From Petunia secreta (Eukaryota; Streptophyta; Magnoliopsida; Solanales; Solanaceae): a stretch of 64,000 bases of DNA. Position numbers and translations under genes: made by a program. The first letter of the stretch is position 1. Each line of letters opens with the position of its first letter. Shown in pieces: positions 11,320-21,811 of the stretch. Under the pieces are notes generated by a model, which was not told the origin of the DNA, did no database searches, and saw nothing but the letters and a program-made list of their open reading frames with translations. The DNA lies in the NCBI GenBank assembly GCA_029990175.1, contig JARKIP010000193.1, positions 248,001 through 312,000 on the forward strand, written 5' to 3'.

Positions 11320-12720
11320 ATGGCTGGGAATGGAGGCGAAGGAAAGGGCATTGAGGCGCCCGAGATGTCGTTAGCCGATCTCATGGCTGCGATACGAGGC
11401 ATCAGTGCCGAAGTAAGAGGAGTGAGTGCTCGAGTAGCTCAACTCGAGCAAGGTAGTGTGTCTGTGGCCTTACCTGGGTCCGGCGCTAGGACTAGCAACT
11501 CCACTCTGATGAAACCTGAGCTGTTTGTTGAGCTTGTTCAACAAAATTAGTTGAAGAGCGAGGTTGTTCGAAATGAAGCTATGGGCAATCCCCAAGCTAC
11601 ACAACACTTGGGCAATCCCCAAGTACAACAACAAAACTAGGCAATCCCCAAGCTGGATATCAACACTTGGGCATTCCCCGAGGTGAAGGAGTACCACTTC
11701 CTATGGCCCGAAGGAAAGTTGTGGATGTTGATGAAGGGGTCGATGAAGGAGAATTTCCCGATGCCGAACCTGAATATGAGCAACCGTTGGTTCAACGAAG
11801 TCAAGCTCAACGAGGTCGTGGAAATTTCTGAGGACGAGGACGAGGCCGAGGCGCAAATGTTGATCAAAATATTGGGCGTGAGGCTGATGACTATTATGAT
11901 GAGTATCCCGAATACATTTGAGGTGCTCGAGATTCAAACTTGAACAGTGTCAAGATCACTATTCCACCCTTCAGAGGAACTAGTGATCCAGACCAATATC
12001 TTGATTAGAAGCTTAAATTAGAGCGAATCTTCTAAACCAATGAGATGACCGAAGAGAGAAAAGCAGCACATGTCATTGCTTCGTTCGAGGCATATGCATC
12101 AACGTGGTGGGAGGCTGACAAAAGGTTGAGAAGAAGGAATGCTTATCCTGAAGTCACCACTTGGGCGCAGTTGAAGAGAGCAATGGATTCTTAGTATGTG
12201 AACGCCAAATATCGGCAGGAACAACTTCGAAAGCTCTTCGAATTGAAACAAGGGTCCAAATCAGTTGAAGAATACCATGATGAGTTTGAAAGAATTCGAT
12301 TGGCCCTTGCTATGGAAGAAGATGATGAGCAAGCCATTATTCGATTCAAAAATGGCTTTGCTCGAGATGTGCTATCTCAATTGTAGCTACATGTGCACCA
12401 AACTTTGGAAGATGTGTTACATGCTGCCATCGAAGCTGAGAAATGAGTTAAGGATGATAAAGCAAACCGGTACCGAGGAGTCACTACTTCAAATCCTTTG
12501 AACCGACACAAGAATGGAAGAGTCTAAATCCCACAAGTGCTAACACTGTTCGAGAACCGAAGAAACCCTTCGAAACGGGCGTGATCGTTAACCAACCAAG
12601 AGAAGTGGGAGGTAAAGTTCAACTTAATTCTCCTAGTGCTTCAAGTATTCAGTGCTATAAATGCAAAGGTTATGGTCACATGGCAAAAGAGTGTCCAACT
12701 CGCAAAGTTATGCTTGTGCT
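11320..12720 (+). pseudogene. gag remnant of element E
   Basis: The likely start is ATG at 11320 (MAGNGGEGKG), followed by a short heptad-like segment (AAIRGISAEVRGVSARVAQLE). A broken middle follows, then the capsid-like core at about 11945-12500 with PPFRGTSDPDQYLD, TWWEADKRLRR and YHDEFERIRLAL. A CCHC zinc knuckle CYKCKGYGHMAKEC lies at 12653-12694. There are at least six in-frame stops in the core, several at positions where a Q or W codon would be expected. Gag would package element RNA, but no intact protein can be made here. Confidence 0.82.
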
Positions 12721-14094
12721 CGACAATGGAGATGTCTGTGAGCAAGCGAGTGACACCGAGGAGGAAAATTTTGAGGAGATTGACCAAGTTGAAGATGATG
12801 ATGGTCGTGAAGCTGCCGAAGCTGATCATCCGAAAATGTTTCTCGTAGTTCAATGGAATTTGAGCTGCATGACTCTTGAAGAAGAGGACAACCAAAGAGA
12901 AAATCTTTTTCATGCCCGATGTCGAGTGAGGGGGAAAGTTTGTTTGATGATCAATGATTCGGGTAGTTGTGTGAATGTAGTGAGCCAAATCTTGGTTTCA
13001 CAATTGGGACTACATACTTTGAAACATCCAAATCCATACAGATTACAATGGATGAAGAGGCTTTGTTCTGCCCCGCTTTTATCGACAAGCGGTATCTTTG
13101 CCTCGTGCACAAGGGTATCTTGCCTCGGCACAAGGGTATCTTTCTGAACTCTAACGATAACCCTTTGCCTAGTGCTGTACAAAGTGTTTTACAGGACTTC
13201 GGAGACATGTTTCCCGAAGAAATGCCAGGTGGATTGCCTCCGTTAAGAGGAATCGAGCACCAAATTGACTTCGTACCGGGGTCACAAATCCCCAACAAAC
13301 CTGCATATCGGTGCAATCCTGAAGACACCAAAGAGATCCAAAGGCAAGTTGATGAATTGATGAACAAGGGCCTTGTTCGAGAGAGCTTGAATCCTTGCGC
13401 CGTTCTTGTAATCCTTGTCCCGAAGAAAGATGGAACATGGCGAATGTGTGTTGATTGCCGAGCAATCAATAAAATCACGGTAAAGTATTGTCATCCTATC
13501 CCTCGATTAGATGACATGCTAGATGAGTTAAGTGGTTCTTCATGCTTTTCGAAGATAGACCTCAGGTCCGGTTACCACCAAATCCGAATGAAACCCGGAG
13601 ACGAGTGGAAAACCGCATTCAAGACCAAATTCGATCTCTATGAATGGTTGGTGATGCCTTTTGGCCTATCCAACGCACCGAGCACATTCATGCAACTGAT
13701 GAACCATGTGCTCAAACCGTTCATAAATAAGTTTGTTTTCGTTTACTTCGATGACATCCTTATTTATAGCAAATCTGTGGATGAACATGTCGAACACCTA
13801 AGGTTAGTGCTTGATAAGCTTAGAAAATAGAAGTTATATGCTAAATTCAAGAAATGTGCCTTTTGTGTCGAGTGTGTAGTCTTTCTAGGATTCGTTGTGA
13901 GTGCTAATGGTGTTGAAGTCGATGAGTCAAAAGTCGAAGCCATCAAAGATTGGCCAACTCCAACCTCGGTATCACAAGTTCGTAGCTTCCATGGGTTAGC
14001 TAGTTTTTATCGAAGGTTTGTTTGTGACTTTAGCGCCGTAGCAGCTCCTCTGACCGAGCTGGTAAAGAAAGTATGTAGAGGCTCTGTTCGATAA
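12721..14094 (+). pseudogene. Protease-reverse transcriptase remnant of element E
   Basis: The aspartic protease active site DSG lies at 12956-12964 (MINDSGSCVNVVS). Soon after HPNPYRLQWM the frame shifts and much of the protease-RT linker is missing. RT is the best preserved part, an open frame of 287 codons ending at 13830. It contains VPKKDGTWRMCVDCRAIN, FSKIDLRSGYHQI, MPFGLSNAPSTF and the catalytic YFDDILIYS box (YFDD at 13744-13755). A TAG at 13828-13830 interrupts LRK*KLYAKF, after which the same frame continues to 14094. The RNase H domain that should follow is almost wholly absent, so sequence jumps from LTELVKK to the integrase zinc finger. Confidence 0.88.
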
Positions 14095-15433
14095 AAGCCT
14101 CGGTGTCGATAAAACTCTTGGTATCTTAACCGAGCAGTTCCATTGGCCAAAAATATGACGAGATGTGGAAAAGATTTGCAACGCTTGTTTCGCATGCAAG
14201 AAAGCTAAATCGAAGTCCGACCCTCATGGTTTGTATACCCCGTTGTTGTGTCTAATCGACCTTGGGTTGATATATCCATGGACTTTGTGTTGGGGTTACA
14301 GAGGTCGGGGGGAGGACATGATAGCATCTTCGTTGTCGTGGATCGATTTTCCAAAATGGCTCACTTAGTTCCTTGCAAGAAATGCGATTGTGCACAACAT
14401 GTTGCTTCCTTGTTTACTAATCATGTGTTAAAATTGCATGGTGTGCCACGTACTGAGTGATCGAGACTCGAAGTTCTTAAGTCATTTTTGAAAATATTTG
14501 TGGGGTGCCCTCGGCACCAAACTATTATTCTCGACGCCTCACCATCCTCAGACTGATGGACAGACCGAGGTAGTTAACCGAACCTTGGGATCTTTGCTTT
14601 GAGCAATGACCAAAAGCAAGGTCGGAAACTGGGCTGATCGTTTGCTCATAATGGAGTTTGCATACAATCGAACGGCGTATCGAATGATAAATATGACCCC
14701 GTTCGAATGTGTGTACGGTTTTAATCCTTTGATTCCACTTGATCTAACCCCATTACCTCGAGATGTTATTATTGAATTTGAAGGTACTCACCGAGCCAAA
14801 GCTTTGCTCGAGTTGCACGCCAAGGCAAAGAAGAATCTTGAGGAAGCTTATGCCAAAAAGGCATTGAAAAAGAAATAAGGGCGAAAGAAGTTGGAGTTAA
14901 AAAAGGGAGATTGGGTTTGGGTTCACTTCCGAAGAGAGCGTTTCCCGAACCAAAGGAAAGGAAAGTTGGCACCTCAAGGGGATGGTCCATTTCAAGTTCT
15001 GAGCAAGATTAACAACAATGCTTATGTGATCGACCTCCCAGGTGAGTATAATTTGTCCAACACTTTCAATGTTGCTGACTTAACTCCTTGTGTTATAGGC
15101 CAAGTACTGGGGACAGATGCTGAAGCAATTTCGAGGACGAAATCTTCTCAAGAAGGGGAGGATGATGCAGCCCGAAGTGCTGACAATCCACCGAAGTCAA
15201 TGAATGATCCACCAAGGCCAATGACACGAAGCCAAGCCAAATTGCTACATGATATGCATATCCAGTTGGCTTGGTCGGGAGGAAGCATGTGTTCGGAGGA
15301 AGAATGGCAAAATGCTTGCGCCGAAGGCTACATCCTCAGATTTATGCCCGAGGACAAAGTGACCGAACACCAACTCTTGGCGCTGAGCGGCACAGAGCTG
15401 GACAGTACAATTACTGTGTCCGAAGTCAAGTAA
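14095..15433 (+). pseudogene. Integrase remnant of element E with C-terminal tail reading into the 3' LTR
   Basis: Part of the HHCC zinc finger is seen (CNACFACKKAKS near 14175), then the catalytic core starting with DISMDFVLGLQRSGGGHD (first catalytic Asp). The second Asp/Glu region near 14460-14590 is wrecked by stops and shifts. Frame 14606-14878 holds the end of the core. Frame 14891-15433 (180 codons) holds the GPF-type C-terminal domain (KLAPQGDGPFQVL, YVIDLPGEYNLS, TFNVADLTP). This last frame crosses the polypurine tract and continues about 90 codons into the 3' LTR, with PMTRSQAKLLHD, ending at 15433. A chromodomain is not obvious. Confidence 0.85.
15150..15162 (+). other. Polypurine tract of element E
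   Basis: AAGAAGGGGAGGA immediately precedes the 3' LTR, as needed for plus-strand priming. It is also within the open reading frame of the integrase tail. Confidence 0.85.
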
Positions 15434-15988
15434 GCGCCCGATAATGAATGTGTTCGAGCAAGCAACCGAGCATCGAAGTCAAGGCTGCCGAACACTCATT
15501 AATTATGTTCGAACAAGCAACCAAGCACCGAAGCCAAGGCTGCCGAACACTCACTTATTTAGCCCTGCGTGGCTTGCTTTTATTGGTCACCTGTGACCAT
15601 TTACTGTTTTATCCCTAGCGTAGTCTATATATACTCCTTTACATTTCATTGTAAGTTAGTTGTTGTTGAATGATCAAACATAGCTGTAACTATTGTGAGT
15701 CTCCGATGGAGCCGAACCCCGACGTGGGATTTTAAGAACTTGTGTTATTCGGTGTTGAATCGTTTGAACAATCTTCTTCTTTGGTCATTCAATTTGCAAG
15801 AAGCTTGTTCTTCTTGAGGATTGTTACTTAGTATAGGTGATTCTTGATCTCCGATTCGATCGAGCTTGAGAGTAATTCCTCAATGTTCTTTTGAATCGAA
15901 GTAAGATTTGTCTTGCTTCTATCTTTATTTCATTGTTATTTTCCGCGTTTCCCTTCGTGTTAGCTCAACCTCAGTTTTGCTTGCACCA
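15163..15988 (+). repeat. 3' LTR of element E
   Basis: 826 bp, same ends as the 5' LTR, with the palindrome at 15585-15598 and the TATA box at 15625-15633. Its first 271 bp are open in frame with the integrase C-terminus. It is followed by the CCCAT duplication at 15989-15993. Confidence 0.93.
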
Positions 15989-16356
15989 CCCATACTTAAT
16001 AATATAAAAAATAATATTTAAATTTTCCTTTTGATCATAATCATAAATAAAGATAAAAGTATTAATTTATCAATTGTTAACTATTACATTAAAATACTAA
16101 ATAATACATAGACTTCTAATTATTATTTTTTTGTAATTAAGCCTAATGAATGGAAGTTATATTTTAAAGAAAAAGTTACACGATTAATCAAGCTCATCAT
16201 GTCGAGACGAGCTTTGACCGACCCGAGCTTGATCGAGCTTTAATCGAGCCGAGCTGAGCCAAATTTTAAATGAGACCGGGCCGAGGCGAGCCGAGCTAAA
16301 AGGCAACCGAGCCGAGTGCGAGCTGGCTCAGCTCTATGCCCAGGCCTATACATATT

Positions 16357-16896
16357 TATACATATTTACAGTGTATAAACTTGTGGCGGGCTGCTATTTC
16401 GCATAAAGAGTGATATTTCGGGTATGATTCACAAATAGAGACCGTAGTTGATAAATTTTTGTGTGGTTCTTGTCTTTTACTGTAATAATCCTTATAATTT
16501 TTGTAAAAATCCCAATGGAGAATTAGCTGGGTTATATAAACAACTATGAAAGCGGGGCAACTGATTCGCTTTTATTTACCTTCGTAACAATGCTTTAGCA
16601 AAAATGACATCCGCTTGGTTTAATGAATAAATTCTGGACAAACATACCCCTACGAATCTTATAAATGATGTATGTATCCCCGCGCTCCATTTCACCGTAA
16701 GCAATGCCTAAGAGGTAGCACTTGCTTTTTACCCCCTCTTGATTGCGTAGGCAATACTTGCTTTTGAACTCTTTCACATTCTCCCAGCTAACTTGAAGTG
16801 TTGCCTAGGCAGCACTTGCCGTTGATATTCCTGCTTAGCTAGGCAACACTTGCCCTTTATCTTTTCCTATGTTCCCAGATACTTGAGGTGGTGTAT
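16357..16896. other. Unassigned DNA with four copies of a TAGGCAnCACTTGCC-like motif
   Basis: This continues the sequence left of the hAT-like insertion. No gene was recognised. Between 16711 and 16854 the motif occurs four times: 16711-16724, 16748-16761, 16806-16820 and 16840-16854, with spacing 20-52 bp. Confidence 0.5.
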
Positions 16897-17714
16897 TGAT
16901 GAATATAATTTATTCGTGTATTTTCTTATATAAAAATATATATTTTAAATAAAAACATGAATAAATATATTCAATTCTCCTATATTTTCTAACAAATCTT
17001 GCAGAGAAAAAGAATACTTGGAAAGAGAAATATATCATGAATAAAGTAAATAACAAAGGAAGAAGAGTTTTACGTATGCAAGAAGAAGTCCATGACATGT
17101 CTTCCTCACTATGCAAGAAAGTTGTTACATATCTTGGCTACAATATTTGCTCCTTATTATACATTTTGGTAATATGGAATTACACATTTAATAAAAGAAT
17201 GTGGAATTAAAGCAAATAAAGGAGCAATGAAAGACTATCATTATGCAAGGACTTTCTAAACATATTCATCATTGGCCTTTTTCAAGACTCTACGTATTAT
17301 GTCATTATGCAAGGAACTTGCTACACATCTTCATCCATTGGCATTTCAAGACTTAATGAAGAAGTATTCTTCTATAAATAGAGGACAACTCTCCCTTAGT
17401 TAGATACCAAGTTATAGAATAGCTATCGCTCTTTGAAGTTTCTCTTTCTCTTGTCTTTCTTTTGCTAGTAGTAAAATACTCCTAGTTTTAATTATAAGTC
17501 TTTTAAATTCCCTTTGTATATTTTCATACTCTATGATGGAGTAATTTCTTTTTGTTGGGATAGTTGATGAAGCTTGATATATTTTTAATACATACTTGGC
17601 CTGAAATTATCTATTTCACATTTTACACTGTGCGGGAATGTTAGTTTTATTATTCTTTATTATCACTCCTACATATTTTATCTCGAGGTTATTATCATAT
17701 TAATTTTATAATTC
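16897..17714 (+). repeat. 5' LTR of element D, first part
   Basis: The first 818 bp of the LTR, up to the AATTC target where element C inserted (17710-17714). The LTR resumes at 27396. It aligns base for base with 37071 onward. Confidence 0.92.
17372..17381 (+). promoter_or_regulatory. TATA box of element D 5' LTR
   Basis: CTATAAATAG, followed by GAGGACAACTCTCCC. It is identical in the 3' LTR at 37547-37556. The insertion of C 330 bp downstream separates this promoter from the D coding region. Confidence 0.6.
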
Positions 17715-18376
17715 TAACACGACCCGGAATCCGGTTAGGCCGTGCGGGCACCCGACATCCTCCCCTAGACCCGTCGGGCGAACCCTTACCAATTAAATCA
17801 GGAAAATAAATATAACAATTCACAAATAAGGACAAGACTTAAAACCAAAATACATACATACTGATACCTCTAAGCTGTACAAAAGAAATTACAGCTCACT
17901 ACCCAACATACTAGGTTTAGGGTTATCCAGACTAGACATCTAAGAGTACAAAAGAAGACAAATACCTCCTGAAGGGAGCAAAATGCAACTAAAATAATAA
18001 CCAATAAACTGGTGGCCATCCGGAATAAAAGCTGGCTCACCCTGACAGCTGAAGTCGTCTTGGCTCCTTCACAACGTGGAGAACTCAATCCTGGAGCGAA
18101 CCTGCCGAAACGAAATAGATAGACAAGAAACAAACAACAAACAAGGGTGAGTCAAAAGGACTCAATAAGTGGGGCAGACTAGCCACCTCAAAGAATAGGA
18201 TAGCTAGCCAGGGAGAAAAGAAACAAATAAACCAGATTTCTCTTATTTAATTTATGAAAAGGCAGAGCCAGATAATAATTAGAAACACGTATGGAATCGC
18301 AAACTATTCAATAACCAGGAACGTAATACAGCCAGAACATATAGGTATCCCGAACACATCAACAATCAGAAATACA

Positions 18377-18541
18377 TCCTGTTGCGGCGTGCAACCTGAT
18401 CTATATATTCATCCTGTTGCGGCGTGCAACCCGATCCATATATTCATCCTGTTGCGGCGTGCAACCCGGTCCATAAATTATACTGCTGCGACGTGCAACC
18501 CGGTCCATATATTTATACCGTTACGGCGCACAACTCGATCC
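18377..18541. repeat. Minisatellite M2 in C LTR (about 35-bp unit, five copies)
   Basis: Units carry GTTGCGGCGTGCAACCC followed by a GATCCATATATTCATCCT-like stretch. The same array lies at 25288-25452, and a reverse-oriented version at 45980-46120. It is absent from element B. Confidence 0.88.
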
Positions 18542-18697
18542 CCGCAACCCAGAATACGAGCCAGAAATATATAGACAAATAAGCAATGCACATATAAGCA
18601 GAACAGTAGTTATGTACCACAAGTCTACACAATGGTATGAAATGAGATGAAATGAAATGATGCAAAGGGTCACATGTGCCCGTCGTCCCATCTCGAA

Positions 18698-19025
18698 GCG
18701 GAATACTCCTGCATTCGAGGGGAATCCAATCTGATAACCAACTGGAGCGGAATACTCCTGCTCCTGGGGCGGAATACTCCTGCACCCGATATAATATAAA
18801 CCAGAGGCGGAATACTCCTGCACTCTCTTGGGGCGGAATACTCCTGCACCCGATATAATATAAACCAGAGGCGGAATACTCCTGCACTCTCTTGGGGCGG
18901 AATACTCCTGCACCCGATATAATATAATGGAGCGGAATACTCCTACTCCTGGGGCGGAATACTCCTGCCCTCAATATGATACAATGGAGCGGAATACTCC
19001 TGCTCCTGGGGCGGAATACTCCTGC
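18698..19025. repeat. Minisatellite M1 in C LTR (GCGGAATACTCCTGC core, 11 copies)
   Basis: The core is separated by alternating spacers (TCCTGGG, ACCCGATATAATATAA, ACTCTCTTGGG). The duplicate array is at 25609-25936. Expanded versions are at 40368-41050 and 49106-49900; none was seen in the solo LTR at 44171-46779. Confidence 0.92.
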
Positions 19026-20479
19026 ACCCAATATGATATGCAATGTAATGCATATGAATGACATATAATGCATATGAATGCAATGTGATGCAATAATAAC
19101 CCTTCACCGGTGCGGGACTCTCATCGACAGCCGGGAAGTAGATGCCAACTCACAGCCAAAGTACCATGCTCAGATCCTCAATGCAATACCAATAACAGGA
19201 CATAATATATAATATAGAATGTAAATCCAAAGCTAAGGCGTAATGAGTACGCCTATCGGCAGCTACACACGTAAGGAACACGTGGTAGAAAATCCACGAG
19301 GCCAAGTGCCTCCAAAGAAATGGATATAAACACTTACCTTGTTACAAAGTTAGTACAGCCACTCAATAACCGCTTTGTCCTTTGGATTCATTGCCAAACG
19401 ATCCCACTGTGTTCAATAACCAGAAAAATATATCACATAAGGCTAAAGGCTTCATTCCTCACATCTTAGGGCAATCCAGGTAGGAACCTGATACCCTATT
19501 CGCATACGCAATACGCAGGCCAGGCCTATATACAGGGTTTAAGGCCACATAACCAAATCCCAAATAAATTATATTTATAAGTTGCCCATAACTCACTGAG
19601 CACGAATACATAATCAATTTCATTATCGGGGTCCATTTGACCCTTTAAACTATCAATTTACGTCATTAGGGCGATGTCTATTATTCTTATTTTTACCGCA
19701 AAAATATATTTAAACACACGTAATAAACTCAAATACTATATTAGGACCATTACCTGAATGTTTCAGGGTGAAAATTCTACTTTTTTCCCGACCGCTTTTC
19801 TCATTTTCTGGCATTTTTCCACCGCGTATTCTCGTTTCTCTAATTCTGTTTCATTTCGTTCATTGCTTCTGTTTTCATACTACTACTACTACTGCCTGGT
19901 CCTTAGCTTTAAGCTAAGGACCCACCGCCTAACTTTAGTAATTCTTGTCTTTTTCTCTTTTTTTTTTTTTTTGTTTTCTTTTATTTTTTTTTTTTGCGCG
20001 ACGAAAATTAAAACGGTACCCTGCGATATTCGAAATAATTCCAACTTTTGCATACAAGTTATACAAAATATATGTAACATACTCGCGAAGGCGGATCTCA
20101 AATTGGACTCCCGAAACTCAAGATGCGAATTTAAATGAAAAGAAGTCAAATTATTTAACTTTCGGCATTTTAGCGGAAACTAGCCGAACAACATCGAAAT
20201 TCACTTTCGAAAGTTCACAAAAGTCATAAATAATCATACGAACCCAACGGCGCTTTCGGATTTCGAATCGGAGCTCATTCGGCAAAAACCGAGCTCGAAA
20301 ATCTCCTTTTAATATTAATCGCCAATAAAAACTGAAACCTTCTTCCGATGGCTACCAAACGAGGTCTAATTTAGCTCAAATTTTACAGACATGTCCTAAT
20401 GGACATTACGAATATTTTAAAATTATCAGCACGCCAATCGGAGTCCTAGCTTCCGAAACGACTGACCGAGGTCGTTTCA

Positions 20480-20500
20480 TTCTCCTCCACTTAAACTCTC
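20480..20500 (-). other. Polypurine tract of element C
   Basis: On the minus strand AAGTGGAGGAGAA lies directly before the LTR start TGAAACGACC. The same tract is present in element B at 42689. Confidence 0.8.
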
Positions 20501-20854
20501 GTTCGTCCTCGAACGAGCCTAAATCTAAAGCAATATTTACACAGATAACAAGAGAACTTGCACAACCTTCATAAACTACTCCACGGACATGATCTCATAA
20601 TTACGGAATCAGAGTTATGACATGCACATCAAACCCTTGGATAAAAACATAGCTGGATAATATCATAACGCCATTGCCCAACTTATTCTGACTAAACCGA
20701 TCCTTCCTCGATCACGAGAGGAGAATTCTACATTTTCGAAGCAAAGATATACGAAACTCTGGATGGACTAACATGATTCAGCCGAGAATCACCTTTTCGA
20801 TATACCTTTCGATATAGAACAAGTCGCTAAAATTAAAAATTAGCTCACGGTTGA

Positions 20855-21811
20855 TGCAATAGGGAAGGCTTTTGAAGTACCTTGTCAGTACATATTATAG
20901 AAGATTTGATGCAAGCTATATTATTTTTACAAACACACTAGGCAACATCTCAGTTGATGTTAGTGTTGTTCCGCAAGCTCCTTGTGGGAATGTAGATACT
21001 TATATCCTAATGTATGTTAAAGGTTCATCTGTACAAGGTCTATAATATTAGGATAAGGGTCATGCAAATACTACTGGATAGTATGATGCAGACCAGGAAT
21101 AATCTTTAGACTGAACATCTACTTTAGGGTATTTTCTTTCAATTGAAAATATTATGACTTGAAAAAGTAAAAATAAAGGAGACACGTAGTTGGACCATGA
21201 GCTGAGGCAGAATACCAGCAACAAAGTTGATTACATGAGTACTTACAACGCTAAAGTAACCTCTCAAGGAGTTGAGGTATGAATGAGATATACCAATGAT
21301 GGATGGACGACAAGCTGCACTAGACCTTTAACTCTAAATTTTTTTCATGAAGGAAAACAACGTCAATATGAGGATCCAGTTCTGGTTGAATACAGACAGA
21401 TAGCCAGAAGAAAACCGGAGTCACCATACAGGGTTACTACTGACAGTGTTCCCATGTATAAAGATAGACTTTGTGTTCCTGATGTTGCAGATTTAGTTTA
21501 CGATAAAGGCACATTATTCCAAATACACTGTTCATCCAGGTTCGACTAAGATGTACCATAATCTTAAGCAGATTTATTGGTGGGACGGAATGAAGTGTGA
21601 CATAGCAGAATTTGTGGCTCAGTGTTCTAATTGTCAGCAAGTTAAAGTCGTGTCATCTTTCTAGACTTTATGCTTTCAGCAGATAGGTACGTATATATGA
21701 TCAGGTTGCCAGCTTATCCCTATCATTAATAGATTATTAGTGGGTTAGCAATGATCGACACTCATTGTAGATTTCTACCGTGCCCTTACTTTGGGTCGTG
21801 AGAAAAGTGAT
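20855..21811 (+). pseudogene. Foreign integrase fragment captured inside element C
   Basis: Compared with the collinear internal region of B (about 43068), C carries about 955 extra bases here. On the plus strand, opposite to C, they encode the RNase H-integrase spacer (QYEDPVLVEYRQIARRKPES, 21362-21421), VPMYKDRLCVPDV, and then, after a frameshift, an integrase zinc finger with HPGSTKMYHNLKQIYWWDG and CSNCQQVK (about 21526-21650). This is a Ty3/gypsy HHCC domain. No catalytic DDE core follows. The first 400 bp are not recognisable. The insertion limits are approximate and no duplication was found. Confidence 0.72.

Larger units (their letters stand above)
9293..15988 (+). mobile_element. Chromovirus-like Ty3/gypsy element E, complete ends, decayed
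   Basis: Two LTRs (9293-10113 and 15163-15988), a tRNA-Met type PBS, gag, protease, RT, integrase and a purine-rich tract lie in Ty3/gypsy order. CCCAT is duplicated at 9288-9292 and 15989-15993. The uninterrupted target is visible in hAT-like copy 2, where GTGTCCCCATACTTAATAAT is continuous near 53996. Coding is broken by many stops, and parts of the protease-RT linker and nearly all of RNase H are missing. The two LTRs differ by a few percent by eye, so the insertion is clearly older than element C. Integrase C-terminal GPF-type sequence and the pol tail in the LTR suggest a CRM-like or related chromovirus; the clade is not certain. Confidence 0.93.
9129..16348. mobile_element. Non-autonomous hAT-like element copy 1, split by element E
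   Basis: The ends are imperfect terminal inverted repeats: TAGGTCTGGGGATCGAGC at 9129 and the complement of TAGGCCTGGGCATAGAGC at 16348. A perfect 8-bp duplication TACATATT lies at 9121-9128 and 16349-16356. Without the nested LTR element the unit is 519 bp (9129-9292 plus 15994-16348). It has an AT-rich core and both flanks are packed with GAGCCGAG/GAGCTTT-type subterminal repeats. There is no transposase frame. A second copy at 53846-54347 has different 8-bp duplications. An 8-bp TSD with a TAGGnCTGGGC-like end points to the hAT superfamily. Confidence 0.88.
17715..20479 (-). repeat. 3' LTR of element C
   Basis: 2765 bp. On the element strand it starts TGAAACGACC (20479) and ends GGGTCGTGTTA (17715). 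It contains minisatellite module M2 (18377-18541), module M1 (18698-19025), one unit of module M3 (19093-19140), and T-rich runs at 19959-19996. The long open frames across 18513-19073 are products of the M1 repeats, not genes. Confidence 0.95.

Noticed and set aside
17870..18133. 87-codon frame conserved in both C LTRs and, as 46362-46625, in the solo LTR
   Set aside because: Conservation is explained by LTR homology. The B LTR equivalent is broken, and no protein family is evident.
18513..19073. 186-codon minus-strand open frame with repeated GVFRPRSRSIPL-type units (and its copy at 25424-25984)
   Set aside because: It is the translation of the M1 minisatellite in the LTR of C. The repeat unit keeps several frames open by chance; there is no start context or homology.
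19758..20229. Overlapping frames of 94 to 126 codons on both strands in the C LTR (and copy at 26669-27140)
   Set aside because: They span T-rich runs, are mutually overlapping and carry no motif; they are LTR sequence.
21283..21549. Plus-strand frame read as evidence that C has its own integrase
   Set aside because: It is opposite in direction to C and absent from collinear B, so it was assigned to a captured fragment.
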